Below are positions 14,482-22,502 of a stretch of 47,525 bases of DNA, one piece after another. A program made the position numbers and the translations under genes. This stretch comes from Eubacteriales bacterium. Its GTDB lineage: Bacteria > Bacillota > Clostridia > Acetivibrionales > JANLFN01. Under the pieces are notes generated by a model. The model had not been told where the DNA came from and did no database searches. It saw only the letters and a program-made list of their open reading frames with translations. Every line of letters starts with the position of its first letter. Within the stretch, counting starts at the first letter, position 1. Location: positions 1-47,525 of the forward strand of contig JANLFN010000018.1 in NCBI GenBank assembly GCA_024655885.1, written 5' to 3'.

Positions 14482-15222
14482 TTATCTAAAAATTTCCCAT
14501 GAATATGAATCTACTTTGGCTTCTTGATTAGTGTTTTTGTTTACCCATCCTTTTTCTTGAGTCCATTCATACGATTCACCATCAGCCGGCATATCTATGA
14601 GTAAATAGTCTTTTTTCATAGATACTGTTTTTATTTTTGATTTCGTTTTGGTTAATGGATCATAATCATAAACCTCTATACGCTTAATTTCATCCTTTTC
14701 TACGCATTCAACTTCATTAAAGTAACGTATAAACCCGGTATTGGAAAAATACATTTCTGTGGGAAAAGGTAGAACAAAAGCGTAACTTGACTCAGGAGAC
14801 AGAACTATACCGTTGTTACTGATATTTGACTTCAATACACTGTTCATCATCCGGCCCTGTCCAATATACTTGATTTCACCCGACGCATTGACATGTGCAA
14901 AGTAGACTGATTTCATTTCCTCTTTACTCAAATCCTCAGAGGTATCATATAAAATATATTTCCACGAAACTCCATCATTCGAATCAATTTCATTGATTAA
15001 ATGACTATCAACGCATGCTACTATAGCAGCAAGACCATCTGTTTTCTTACCGAATTGACTCAGAGTCTCAATCACTTTAGCATATGCTTCATTTTTTTCC
15101 TTAACAGAACTTGCTGACTCAGATGTATTGTTTTGTTGCCGAAAAACGATAAGGGCAATTAACACAATTACAGCAAGTAATCCAACAAAAATTGATTTCT
15201 GAACAACTCCCATGGACTTCAC
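14482..15222 (-). CDS. Membrane-anchored extracellular protein, unknown
   Basis: 246 aa with a single N-terminal membrane helix (residues about 10-28) and short basic cytoplasmic tip (M-K-S-M-G-V-V-Q-K). A Ser/Glu-rich stalk and an exported alpha/beta domain follow. It contains S-W-K-Y-I-L-Y-D, Y-I-G-Q-G-R-M-M-N, and a C-terminal Y-E-W-T-Q-E-K-G-W-V-N-K-N region. No Cys pair, lipobox or catalytic motif is recognised. AGGAGG lies 7 bases before the ATG. The gene is isolated between terminators, has lower GC than its neighbours, and could be recently acquired. I cannot assign a function. Confidence 0.75.
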   Translation of the reverse strand: MKSMGVVQKSIFVGLLAVIVLIALIVFRQQNNTSESASSVKEKNEAYAKVIETLSQFGKKTDGLAAIVACVDSHLINEIDSNDGVSWKYILYDTSEDLSKEEMKSVYFAHVNASGEIKYIGQGRMMNSVLKSNISNNGIVLSPESSYAFVLPFPTEMYFSNTGFIRYFNEVECVEKDEIKRIEVYDYDPLTKTKSKIKTVSMKKDYLLIDMPADGESYEWTQEKGWVNKNTNQEAKVDSYSWEIFR

Positions 15223-15503
15223 AAACTTTACCTCCTAATGTTCCTCATCCTTTCTTTAAATTCTTTTTTCATTTATTAGACGTAGAAGCTGTATCATTTG
15301 TTCTGTATAAGTTTGATTTTTTACATCACCTAAAATTTTTGGGATAAGGTAAGAAAAAGCATATCCTCAAAAGATATAATACGGGCGGCTTTGATGGACT
15401 TTTTCAGAAAACATGGATATATACGGAATAAAAGCAAAAATAAACCTGGAGGTATAGTATTTTAAAATGATATCTGATAAAATATAAAGGGGGAAAAGGA
15501 GGG

Positions 15504-15914
15504 ATGGAAGTGACTAACGAGGAATTTCAAAAATTAGTGTTAGAAAAGCTTACAGGCCTTGAGAGTGATGTAAAGGGCTTGAGAGAAAGTCAAAGGATTC
15601 TTGAGAAAGGCCAGAGAAGCCTTGAGGAAGGCCAAAGAAATCTTGAAGAAGGTCAAAGGAACCTTGAAGAAGGCCAGAGGATTCTTGAGAAAGGTCAGAG
15701 AAGTCTTGAGGAAGGCCAAAGAAATCTTGCGGAAGGTCAACAACGGATGGAAAAGAAATTGGATGCAGTATATAACCAGACGGCTAATTTGACAGAGTTT
15801 AGGACAGAAATGAATATGAAACTTGATAACATAATGGAAGATAATAAGTCTATACATGAAGTTGTTGGAGAACACGAGATATCCATAAGAACTTTGAGAA
15901 GAAAGCCAGTATAA
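15504..15914 (+). CDS. Heptad-repeat coiled-coil protein
   Basis: 136 aa. A short N-terminal region (N-E-E-F-Q-K-L-V-L-E-K-L) leads into about eight tandem 7-residue units of the form (I/S/N)-L-E-(E/K)-G-Q-R between residues 30 and 80. These make a regular parallel coiled coil with Leu at one core position and Gly-Gln-Arg outside. A C-terminal part (N-L-T-E-F-R-T-E-M-N-M-K-L-D) continues the coil. GTG at 15510 has ideal spacing from AGGAGG (8 bases), while the ATG at 15504 is only 2 bases away, so the real start may be GTG (134 aa). It resembles small clostridial proteins of unknown role. No membrane segment is seen. Confidence 0.75.
   Translation: MEVTNEEFQKLVLEKLTGLESDVKGLRESQRILEKGQRSLEEGQRNLEEGQRNLEEGQRILEKGQRSLEEGQRNLAEGQQRMEKKLDAVYNQTANLTEFRTEMNMKLDNIMEDNKSIHEVVGEHEISIRTLRRKPV
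15595..15747 (+). repeat. 21-bp tandem repeats encoding the heptads
   Basis: About seven to eight units of 21 bp, each near the form GGCCAAAGAAATCTTGAGGAA (for example at 15610-15640 and 15715-15735), encode the heptads. Units alternate between attcttgagaaagg and agccttgaggaagg types, so larger blocks appear to have been duplicated together. Copy number is likely to vary between strains by slippage. Confidence 0.8.
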
Positions 15915-15957
15915 AAATTCAGGATTCAAAATTCAACAGAGAGTCCTGATTTTTTTA
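15915..15957 (+). terminator. Terminator after the coiled-coil gene
   Basis: AAATTCAGGA and TCCTGATTTTTTT form an imperfect stem with a T-run directly after the stop codon at 15914. Confidence 0.55.
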
Positions 15958-15991
15958 TTTGCAAATATTGTGTGCATTTTTTGCCCTGACA

Positions 15992-16022
15992 AAAAGAGCC
16001 GCTTAAAAACAGCGGCTCTTTT
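15992..16022. terminator. Bidirectional terminator
   Basis: AAAAGAGCCGC (15992-16002) and GCGGCTCTTTT (16012-16022) form a perfect 11-bp stem with A/T tails on both strands. It separates the coiled-coil gene from the minus-strand SLH gene. Confidence 0.85.
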
Positions 16023-16040
16023 GCAGGGGGGGGGTCCCAT

Positions 16041-18197
16041 TTATTTCTGTAGGTAGTTGTACAGGATGACTGCGGCCTGGGCCCTGGACACGGCGTTCTT
16101 GGGATAAAAATACCCGTTTTGATCGCCGTTGATTATATTGAGTCCCTGGGCAATGGTTACATAGCCCAGCAGGTCCGGGTTAATTTCTGCGGCATCCTTG
16201 AAAGGATTGGCGTAAATCCCCTTTATGTCGGCCACCTTGTCGTATTTCAGGGCCCTTATAATGAATTTTGCGGCGTCTTCCCTGGATACGGCGGAATCGG
16301 GAGCCTTTTCGCCGGCTTTCACGATTCCTTCATTTATCAAAAGCTTATAGATGTCATCCAGCTCCTTGTCCGCGTTGGCAGAGCTGTAAGGAATATAGTA
16401 GTTCAGTGTTTTTGAAAGGAGGCGGAAGAAATCTGCCTGTGTAATGTTCTCATTGGGCCTGAACTCCTTTCCCTCCAGTGAAACCCCATATTCTGCCAGG
16501 GCGGTGATCTGCTTTTCCGCAAAATTCCCGGCGATATCGGTATACGCGGCGGGTTTCACTTCCTTGTAGGGCTGTCCGTTGTAGTCCAGAATTACGCCGG
16601 TGTTTGCGTCAAAGGATACGGGTTTGCCGGGCTTTACGGCGTAAACCAGCTTTATGCTCTTGGCGTCCGGCTGCCTTATCACGACCTTATCGGAGGACTC
16701 GTCGTAGTAATTGTTCCTGTACTCCAGCTCCAGGCCGATGTCTTTAAACAGCGTGTCATATGCGCTGTCAAGGGAGACCGCCTTGTCAACGGACGGGAAG
16801 GAGGCGTCAAACCAGTTCAGGTTAAAGCTTGTGACCTTTCCGTTAACGGCATCATAGGTTGCCGTCATGGAGTTGCCGGGGAAGGGGACTCCGTTTACGT
16901 TTCTTATATAGTTGAAGGTATACTGCTGCGGGGGAATCTTCCCCATTTTTTGATAGTAGACGGCCTCGGTGTTTTCCTCATAGGTGGTATTGCTGTACTT
17001 ATCCGGCTTAAAAGTCTTTAAAAACGCTTCCACAGCTGCCTTTGAGGCGGCTTCGTCATATTTTGCGGTTGCATTGGCATCATAGGGGGTGCTGCGGTAA
17101 AAGCTCTTGACTTCCCCCGTGGCCGCGTCGATGGTCACACTGGCGTATAGCCCCTGCTGGCCCGATTGGGCGGCCGGCTTCTGGAAGCTTAAATTCCAGG
17201 AAAAGCTGTTCTTAAACATCCAGTCCTTGAAGAGATTGGCATTGGTCAGATTGAAATCAGAGGTCAGCTCAAGCTCTTTCACCCCCCGGGCAATTTTTTC
17301 CGCCTCCTCCTGGGTCATCAGCTTAGATGCATCCTCAATGGCCTTCAGCTCCTGGGGAGAAAGGTTCTGGGAAGCCCGGCTTTCTGTTTTGGCGTTATCA
17401 AAATAGACGCCGCCGCCCCCGCCGCCGCCGTAGCCGTAATAGGGACTCAACAGGACCTTATCCCCTGTCAGGGCGTCAATGTAATACATGGAACTGTACT
17501 TGGGGGCATATACGGCGTAAACCTTTAAAACGTCGCCATTGTAGACATAATTATACTGGAGCCTGAGTCCCAGCTTTTCCTTATAAGCCTTCTGGGCGGC
17601 TTCAAGGGATATGGCCTTGGTGGCGTCGGGGAAGGTTAAACCATCCGTCCAGTTCATATAATAGTTGACAACCTCTCCACGCCCGCTGTTCACGGTGACG
17701 CTCACATTGTTATCCGGAAAGGGGATGCCGTTGACTGTCCGAACATAGTTGAAATAGTACTCATTGCTCAGATTAAGGGGCTGACTGTCCTCCTGGAGCT
17801 TTATCTGGCTCAACAGGGAGGGGCTTATCCTGCCTATAAATTCTTCTGCTTTTGCTTTCGCCTGCTGCCGGGTTATTGCAGGAAATTTTCTTTGGTTGTT
17901 GTAGTCACTGGGCTTATAATAATTGTAATTCAAAATATTTCCATTGACGTCTACCGATATGTTTATACTGCCGTCCGTCCCGTCCTTGCTGTTCCAGCTG
18001 AGGTTCCAGACTTTCTTGGACCCCTGGTTGTAGGAGCTGTAGCTGAACTCGCTTAACGAGTCGGGAATGGTAAACTTGCTTTTTGCCGTGTTTAATGCGT
18101 TTTCAAGTTCCTTGTCCGCTGCGGCAAATATATTGACCGGCGCAATCATAACCGCAACAAGAACCAGGGATAAAAACAGGGCGACCTTTCTTTTCAT
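16041..18197 (-). CDS. Surface protein with YcdB-type/PepSY-like and SLH domains
   Basis: 718 aa exported protein. Signal peptide 1-26 (K-R-K, a hydrophobic core, then F-A-A-A). Two related YcdB/YcdC-type halves (about 30-270 and 295-550) each hold the pattern (N/T)-(Y/F)-N-Y-(V/I)-R-x-V-N-G-(I/V)-P-F-P and a PepSY-like stretch with A-x-x-x-A-E-x-F. A run of Gly (Y-G-Y-G-G-G-G-G-G-G-V) lies near residue 262. C-terminal SLH repeats (about 555-718, e.g. F-R-P-N-E-N-I-T-Q-A-D-F and F-Y-P-K-N-A-V-S-R-A-Q) anchor it to the wall. YcdB-type domains are thought to inhibit or regulate proteases, and the true target here is unknown. The start follows GAGGTGTTGGT. Confidence 0.9.
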   Translation of the reverse strand: MKRKVALFLSLVLVAVMIAPVNIFAAADKELENALNTAKSKFTIPDSLSEFSYSSYNQGSKKVWNLSWNSKDGTDGSINISVDVNGNILNYNYYKPSDYNNQRKFPAITRQQAKAKAEEFIGRISPSLLSQIKLQEDSQPLNLSNEYYFNYVRTVNGIPFPDNNVSVTVNSGRGEVVNYYMNWTDGLTFPDATKAISLEAAQKAYKEKLGLRLQYNYVYNGDVLKVYAVYAPKYSSMYYIDALTGDKVLLSPYYGYGGGGGGGVYFDNAKTESRASQNLSPQELKAIEDASKLMTQEEAEKIARGVKELELTSDFNLTNANLFKDWMFKNSFSWNLSFQKPAAQSGQQGLYASVTIDAATGEVKSFYRSTPYDANATAKYDEAASKAAVEAFLKTFKPDKYSNTTYEENTEAVYYQKMGKIPPQQYTFNYIRNVNGVPFPGNSMTATYDAVNGKVTSFNLNWFDASFPSVDKAVSLDSAYDTLFKDIGLELEYRNNYYDESSDKVVIRQPDAKSIKLVYAVKPGKPVSFDANTGVILDYNGQPYKEVKPAAYTDIAGNFAEKQITALAEYGVSLEGKEFRPNENITQADFFRLLSKTLNYYIPYSSANADKELDDIYKLLINEGIVKAGEKAPDSAVSREDAAKFIIRALKYDKVADIKGIYANPFKDAAEINPDLLGYVTIAQGLNIINGDQNGYFYPKNAVSRAQAAVILYNYLQK

Positions 18198-18296
18198 ACC
18201 AACACCTCTTTGAGTATTTTTTATTAATTAGAAAGACGGATAAGAATTCCTAAAGTTCCATTGAATATAAAAAAGAAGGGAGGTGTTCTACGGTGC

Positions 18297-19505
18297 TCAA
18301 TTGACTGTATCAGGCTTCCCTTTATGAACTTTATAAAAAAGAAACATCATGGCGGCGGCCAGCAGAGCTGTTGAGGCGCCGAAATAGAAGGGAGCGCTGT
18401 AATTTACCCTGTCGTAAAGGATGCCTGCAATAAGGCTTGCCGGAAGCAATGTAATTCCGAGAACCGCATTATATATGCCCAGGCCCGTTCCTCTTTTATC
18501 TCTGTGGATCAGGTCGGAGACCAGGGCCTTTTGTACTCCGTCCGTCAGGGCGCTGTATAACCCGTAGAGGGCAAACAGCAGTATAATAACCGCTTTTACA
18601 TTGGATCTGCCGAATCCGAAATACACTGCGGAATATAAAAGGTAGCCCAGGATGATCAGACGTTCGCGCCCGATTTTATCGGACAGCGTGCCCATGGGAA
18701 CGGCGAATAAAACCGAAACCGAGTTGTATATCAGGTATACCAGGGGGATATAAAGTGCGTTGATCCCAATGTCGTTTGCTTTAACCAGCAACAGTGCGTC
18801 TGTAGAATTGCCAAGGGTAAATATAAAAGTGATAAACAAAAAGATGTAGTACCTGCTTGAAAAATCCTTTAGGACAATCTTTCCAGGCAAGCTTTCCTTT
18901 TCTATTTTAGCTTCTTTGATGAAAAATATAATGGTTATTACACCTGCGAAGGCGGGTATGGCAGATATAAGGAATATCTTCCTGTATTCACTGGGAAAAA
19001 CCATTAAAATACAATAGGCAAGGAGAGGTCCCGCAATAGCGCCGCAGTTGTCCATTGCCTTATGGAAGCCGAAATTTTTGCCTGATTTTTTCTGCTTTGA
19101 CGAACCGGCGATCAAACTGTCTCTCGGGGCTGTCCTTATACCTTTTCCCACTCTTTCTATAAACCGGAGGTACAGTATTTGCAGGGGCACTCCCGCCAGT
19201 GAGTACAGGGGCGCAATAATTGTAGTAATGGCGTAGCCGATAACCATAAACGGCTTGTTTTTGCCTATTTTATCGCTCCACCAGCCGGATAATGCCTTGA
19301 GTACCGAGGCCGTGCTTTCCGCTATGCCCTCGATAAGGGAGAGATCCGTTTTGGTGGCCCCTATGGATAAGAGAAAAAGAGGCATAATGCAGTAGATCAT
19401 TTTCGTTGTGGTATCTGTTAAGAAGCTGGTCAGACCGGAAAAAAAAACGTTTCTTTCCAGACCGGCGATTTTTTTCCCCTGGCTGGCATCGTTTTGTTCA
19501 GTCAT
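18297..19505 (-). CDS. MFS transporter
   Basis: 402-aa major facilitator with 12 predicted helices. Typical marks are G-W-W-S-D-K-I-G-K-N-K-P (loop 2-3), R-F-I-E-R-V-G-K-G-I-R-T-A-P-R-D-S-L-I-A (helix 4 and after) and G-T-L-S-D-K-I-G-R-E-R (loop 8-9). The R-x-G-K-G-x-R-T-A-P-R-D motif is common in a subgroup of bacterial MFS efflux proteins. ATG at 19505 is preceded by AGGGGG and is preferred over the ORF start at 19553. It lies 19 bases behind the ChrB-like gene, as its operon partner, so export of the compound or ion that gene responds to is the likely job. The substrate is not known. Confidence 0.88.
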   Translation of the reverse strand: MTEQNDASQGKKIAGLERNVFFSGLTSFLTDTTTKMIYCIMPLFLLSIGATKTDLSLIEGIAESTASVLKALSGWWSDKIGKNKPFMVIGYAITTIIAPLYSLAGVPLQILYLRFIERVGKGIRTAPRDSLIAGSSKQKKSGKNFGFHKAMDNCGAIAGPLLAYCILMVFPSEYRKIFLISAIPAFAGVITIIFFIKEAKIEKESLPGKIVLKDFSSRYYIFLFITFIFTLGNSTDALLLVKANDIGINALYIPLVYLIYNSVSVLFAVPMGTLSDKIGRERLIILGYLLYSAVYFGFGRSNVKAVIILLFALYGLYSALTDGVQKALVSDLIHRDKRGTGLGIYNAVLGITLLPASLIAGILYDRVNYSAPFYFGASTALLAAAMMFLFYKVHKGKPDTVN

Positions 19506-19524
19506 GTGATTTCCCCCTGAAAAT

Positions 19525-20070
19525 TTATAGTGAGTGACCCAATATAAACTCATATACCGTATTACTGAAATCCTCCAGCAGCTTTTTGCATTTATCCAGG
19601 CTTTCTTTAGCAGCTTTTCCCAGGGAAGCCTTAAAAAGATCCCTGGATTCTATCTTGCGGTACCATAATAAGAGCTTATCCAGCTCTTCCTCATTTTCCT
19701 CCACCTCTGCGAAAGAAAAGTTTTTCCTTGCGGTTTCCTTTTCAATTTCTGCGAAAAAATCCCCGCACTTTTCTATAAGCTCCTTATACTCTTCGTCACG
19801 TGCCCTGTTAAAATATGAGATCGCCCTCTCCTCGTCCTTTTCATCCAGAAAAACCGATTGCATCAAAAATGCCTCTCCGCTGTTTTTCCGTATATCCTGT
19901 GAAACTGAAGCCAGGGCGGAGCAGTTGTCGTCGCTGTACGGCAGTATCCACATGGACTGCTGGGTATTGACTGCACCCAGTTTTTTCAGGTTTCTCCATG
20001 TGGCCACCCGGATTCTTGACGGCTCTGTGGGAAGGTTATAGTTAATGACCAGCCATTTTTTCTGTTCCAT
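19525..20070 (-). CDS. ChrB N-terminal-domain-like protein
   Basis: 181 aa, matching the N-terminal domain of ChrB proteins: W-L-V-I-N-Y-N-L-P-T-E-P-S-R-I-R-V-A-T-W-R-x-L-K-K-L-G-A-V. ChrB proteins regulate or assist chromate resistance, but similar domains occur in other stress operons. The rest is charged and helical, ending in a coiled-coil-like segment. It leads an operon with an MFS transporter 19 bases downstream. AAGGTGAAGAA precedes the ATG. No chrA gene is present, so chromate is not established. The promoter has two identical operator-like palindromes, and this protein is a candidate to bind them. Confidence 0.8.
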   Translation of the reverse strand: MEQKKWLVINYNLPTEPSRIRVATWRNLKKLGAVNTQQSMWILPYSDDNCSALASVSQDIRKNSGEAFLMQSVFLDEKDEERAISYFNRARDEEYKELIEKCGDFFAEIEKETARKNFSFAEVEENEEELDKLLLWYRKIESRDLFKASLGKAAKESLDKCKKLLEDFSNTVYEFILGHSL

Positions 20071-20085
20071 TTCTTCACCTTAAAA

Positions 20086-20135
20086 TGTAATATCCGTTAC
20101 AATATTATTATAACATAATGTAATATCCGTTACAA
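20086..20135 (-). promoter_or_regulatory. Promoter with two identical operator copies
   Basis: Minus-strand promoter: TTGTAA (20130-20135), 17 bases, TATAAT (20107-20112). The 16-bp sequence TGTAATATCCGTTACA occurs twice, exactly, at 20086-20101 and 20119-20134, 33 bp apart (about three helical turns) and with 5-bp TGTAA/TTACA inverted ends. One copy overlaps the -35 box, the other the transcription start region. This is a classic repressor layout for the ChrB-like/MFS operon. Confidence 0.8.
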
Positions 20136-20293
20136 TAAAAATTTTTGTTTTCAGCAGATAAAAAGGAATTTTTATGGTGCATGTAGAATATAGGTGGGAC
20201 GGAAAAATGTAAAAACCATGGTTTGAGTTTATTTAGAATTGAGGATAACGCACTTTTTTAAAGAGAGATGTCTGTATCGGATGTGATCTGTCT

Positions 20294-21037
20294 ATGAAAA
20301 TAATTTTTAGAGCAGGCGCCATGCTTCTCGTTACACTGCCTTTACTCTTTTTTTGTTCCTGCGGCGATGTACGGGAAACTATGCCCGGGAATGGGCCGGA
20401 AAGGGCGGCAAACCAGAGTGAACAGTTTAAGCCGCCTGCGGGCGAAAGCCCGGCTGCCGGGCCGGTGCAGCCGGCTTCTGAAGGCGGTGGCAGCGAGTCC
20501 GGCGTTAATAAAATTCCGGCAAAAGCCCCGGACCCCCAACAGGTGGAAGAGGCTGAAAAGCTCTATGACCAGGGATTCCAGGCCTATATGGAGTGGAAGC
20601 TGGATGAGGCGGTGCAGCTTTTTGACAGGGCTGCAAAGCTGGACCCCGGGTGCTATAAGGCCTATAACGGCAAGGGAATTGTGCTCTGCTACAAGAAGAA
20701 TTACAGGGAGGGCATGAGCCTGATTTCAAAAGCCCTGGAAATGAAACCGGATTTTGTCTATGCAAATTTCAACATGGCCCTGGCCTACAAGCTGCAAAAG
20801 GACTACAAGCAGGCGCTGGTGTGGTTTGACAGGGCGCTGTCCTACGACCCCAGGGACACCTGGAGCTATTTTGGAATAGCCTGCATCTATGCGGAGTGGA
20901 AGGAGGCGGACAAGGCCCTGGAATACCTGAAAAAAGCCATAGAAACCGACCCCGGGGTTAAGGATGTGGCAAAAAGGGAGAAGGACCTTGACCCCATCAG
21001 AAATGACCCGCGGTTTGTGCAGCTGGTAGAAAACTGA
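20294..21037 (+). CDS. TPR-repeat lipoprotein
   Basis: 247-aa exported protein: signal peptide with a hydrophobic core (8-20) and lipid-attachment Cys at 21 or 23 (F-F-C-S-C), a disordered Pro/Gly/Ser/Glu-rich linker (25-80), then about four TPR units (about 84-220; e.g. A-Y-N-G-K-G-I-V-L-C-Y-K-K and N-F-N-M-A-L-A-Y-K-L-Q-K-D-Y-K-Q-A-L). TPRs form protein-protein scaffolds; this one sits on the outer face of the membrane. Partner unknown. No clear ribosome binding site is visible before the ATG. Its last codons overlap the opposite-strand frame at 20997. Confidence 0.85.
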   Translation: MKIIFRAGAMLLVTLPLLFFCSCGDVRETMPGNGPERAANQSEQFKPPAGESPAAGPVQPASEGGGSESGVNKIPAKAPDPQQVEEAEKLYDQGFQAYMEWKLDEAVQLFDRAAKLDPGCYKAYNGKGIVLCYKKNYREGMSLISKALEMKPDFVYANFNMALAYKLQKDYKQALVWFDRALSYDPRDTWSYFGIACIYAEWKEADKALEYLKKAIETDPGVKDVAKREKDLDPIRNDPRFVQLVEN

Positions 21038-22043
21038 TTCTGTGGGAGGCTGTGAAAAAAGGGGCTCTGTAGGTTTTGCTACGCCGCATGTAGTGTACGA
21101 AAAGCGGCCCGCAGAAAAGAGCCCCTAGATTTTTCACAGCCTCCTGTAGGACTAAACACATATGAATGCCGGATTTTTCTATATGCAACACACCTGCCCG
21201 GTTTTTCCATTCCCAGAGATATGTCCTTTTCCGGACAGCAATATCCGCTAAGACCTTTACAAGGTACACAAACAGCAGCACATTCAGGAGCGAAGTGGAT
21301 ATGAGAACAGGACCGTAAGAGGCGGAATTGATGCCGTTGAGCGTCCCGAAGAGGACGGAATGGGTGTTGAGGTAAACGGTGGCGCTGAAGCCGGCGGCTA
21401 ACAGCAGCAGCCTTTTGTCCCTGAGGTATAGGAAGGCTAAAAGGGACAGGGCAACGGCGGGGAATAAATATCTTTCGTGCATGCGGGCGGAAAAGGTAAA
21501 TACCCCGGCAATCTGGAGAAGGGCGGCTGTGGCCCAGTTTTTGAAGGTGTTCAGGTCAAAAGGGTGTCCTTCCATCAGCGTGGCTGAAGCAATCCGCAAA
21601 AGCAGGCCGGTGCAGAGCAGGGCCAGCATCAGCCATTTCCCGCGTCCGGGGCGGATTTGGATCTTTTTTTCGGTCAAAAGTCCGTAGGCGGCGGCAGAAA
21701 CGCATAAAAACAGGACTGAATAAAGGATCAGGGGCAGGGCATAGGAAGTGCCCCCGCTTTTGGCTCCTCCCCACAGGGGTCCGCCGGAAGGCGCCCCGCG
21801 CCGGGCCGTGCCGGAATGGGGGACCGGTCCCTGGGGCCTCTGGGCTCCGGCATTGGAGGATTGACTCCTTTCACCTGCCAAGGAATTGCTGCGTTCTATT
21901 CTGCTTTGCACCGGAGTGGTATTCCCATGATAATTCCAAAGGGCATATATGCATAAGAAAACGGATGTCAATAGGACAAAAAGCAGACTCAGGCCGAATA
22001 TGCGCTTTTTAAAAACAGTTGTTCCCGCTGCGGCTGCCTTCAT
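20997..22043 (-). CDS. Rearranged GT-C-type membrane protein (remnant)
   Basis: 348-aa frame with a strong ribosome binding site (AAAGGAGG) before ATG 22043. N-terminal membrane helix (12-35), a low-complexity Gln/Gly/Ser/Pro stretch (42-100), further helices, and two pieces of a mannosyltransferase-like GT-C protein: G-H-P-F-D-L-N-T-F-K-N-W-A (near 158-170), then directly A-R-M-H-E-R-Y-L-F-P (near 186-195). In full-length relatives these motifs are hundreds of residues apart, so an internal deletion is likely. The last ~70 residues run through a palindromic element into the antisense of the TPR gene and look accidental. Last gene of the glycosylation cassette; probably inactive as an enzyme. 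Confidence 0.6.
   Translation of the reverse strand: MKAAAAGTTVFKKRIFGLSLLFVLLTSVFLCIYALWNYHGNTTPVQSRIERSNSLAGERSQSSNAGAQRPQGPVPHSGTARRGAPSGGPLWGGAKSGGTSYALPLILYSVLFLCVSAAAYGLLTEKKIQIRPGRGKWLMLALLCTGLLLRIASATLMEGHPFDLNTFKNWATAALLQIAGVFTFSARMHERYLFPAVALSLLAFLYLRDKRLLLLAAGFSATVYLNTHSVLFGTLNGINSASYGPVLISTSLLNVLLFVYLVKVLADIAVRKRTYLWEWKNRAGVLHIEKSGIHMCLVLQEAVKNLGALFCGPLFVHYMRRSKTYRAPFFTASHRISFLPAAQTAGHF
21045..21144. repeat. 100-bp palindromic element (MITE/REP-like)
   Basis: GGAGGCTGTGAAAAAAGGGG with CTCT at 21045-21068 is mirrored by AGAGCCCCTAGATTTTTCACAGCCTCC at 21118-21144, around a 50-base centre. It lies between the TPR gene and the 3' end of the minus-strand membrane gene, and supplies part of that gene's final reading frame. 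It could also work as a terminator for both genes. Size and symmetry fit a small non-autonomous element. Confidence 0.55.
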
Positions 22044-22064
22044 ATGCGTCCTCCTTTCAAAAAG

Positions 22065-22502
22065 TTACCGCCTGTCGAATACCCACAGCTTGTAGCCCGT
22101 ATAATTTACAGCCTGTATTAGGCCTGTTACCAACACTTTGGAAATATACAGGTTGACTCCCAGGTTTCCGCTGAGGCATTGGATGCCTAAAAGGGATACC
22201 CCGAGGGAAACGGCATTCACAGCCACAAACCGCACCATCTGACCGGCAGTGCTCAATCCGGACTTCCTGTTTCCGAAGGTCCACAGTTTATTCAAAATGA
22301 AGCTGTTGGCAATGCCTGCTCCATATCCCGCGGCCTGGCATATCAGCTTATCAAGGCCAAAGAGGCCGTGAAGGGCAGTGAATGTCAAAAAATCCACGCC
22401 TGTGTTGAGGCAGCCCACAAGCAAAAAACGGAATACGGATCTGTATTTTTCATATAAGCTGAGGATGCTGCCGTAGGGACCGGCCTTGACGGCCTTATAC
22501 AT
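22065..22502 (-). CDS. GtrA-family membrane protein
   Basis: 145 aa with four membrane helices typical of GtrA: F-R-F-L-L-V-G-C-L-N-T-G-V-D-F-L-T-F (helix 1), G-Y-G-A-G-I-A-N-S-F-I-L-N-K-L-W-T-F-G (helix 2 and loop), a third helix after V-R-F-V-A-V-N-A, and a C-terminal N-Y-T-G-Y-K-L-W-V-F. GtrA proteins are thought to flip or retain polyprenyl-phosphate-linked sugars. It starts directly after the GT2 gene (adjacent stop and start) and is followed by the GT-C remnant. The GtrA/GT2/GT39 trio is a standard set for adding sugars outside the membrane. Confidence 0.93.
   Translation of the reverse strand: MYKAVKAGPYGSILSLYEKYRSVFRFLLVGCLNTGVDFLTFTALHGLFGLDKLICQAAGYGAGIANSFILNKLWTFGNRKSGLSTAGQMVRFVAVNAVSLGVSLLGIQCLSGNLGVNLYISKVLVTGLIQAVNYTGYKLWVFDRR

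Noticed and set aside
15595-15747. CRISPR array
   Set aside because: The repeats are 21 bp with no spacers and encode heptads in frame.
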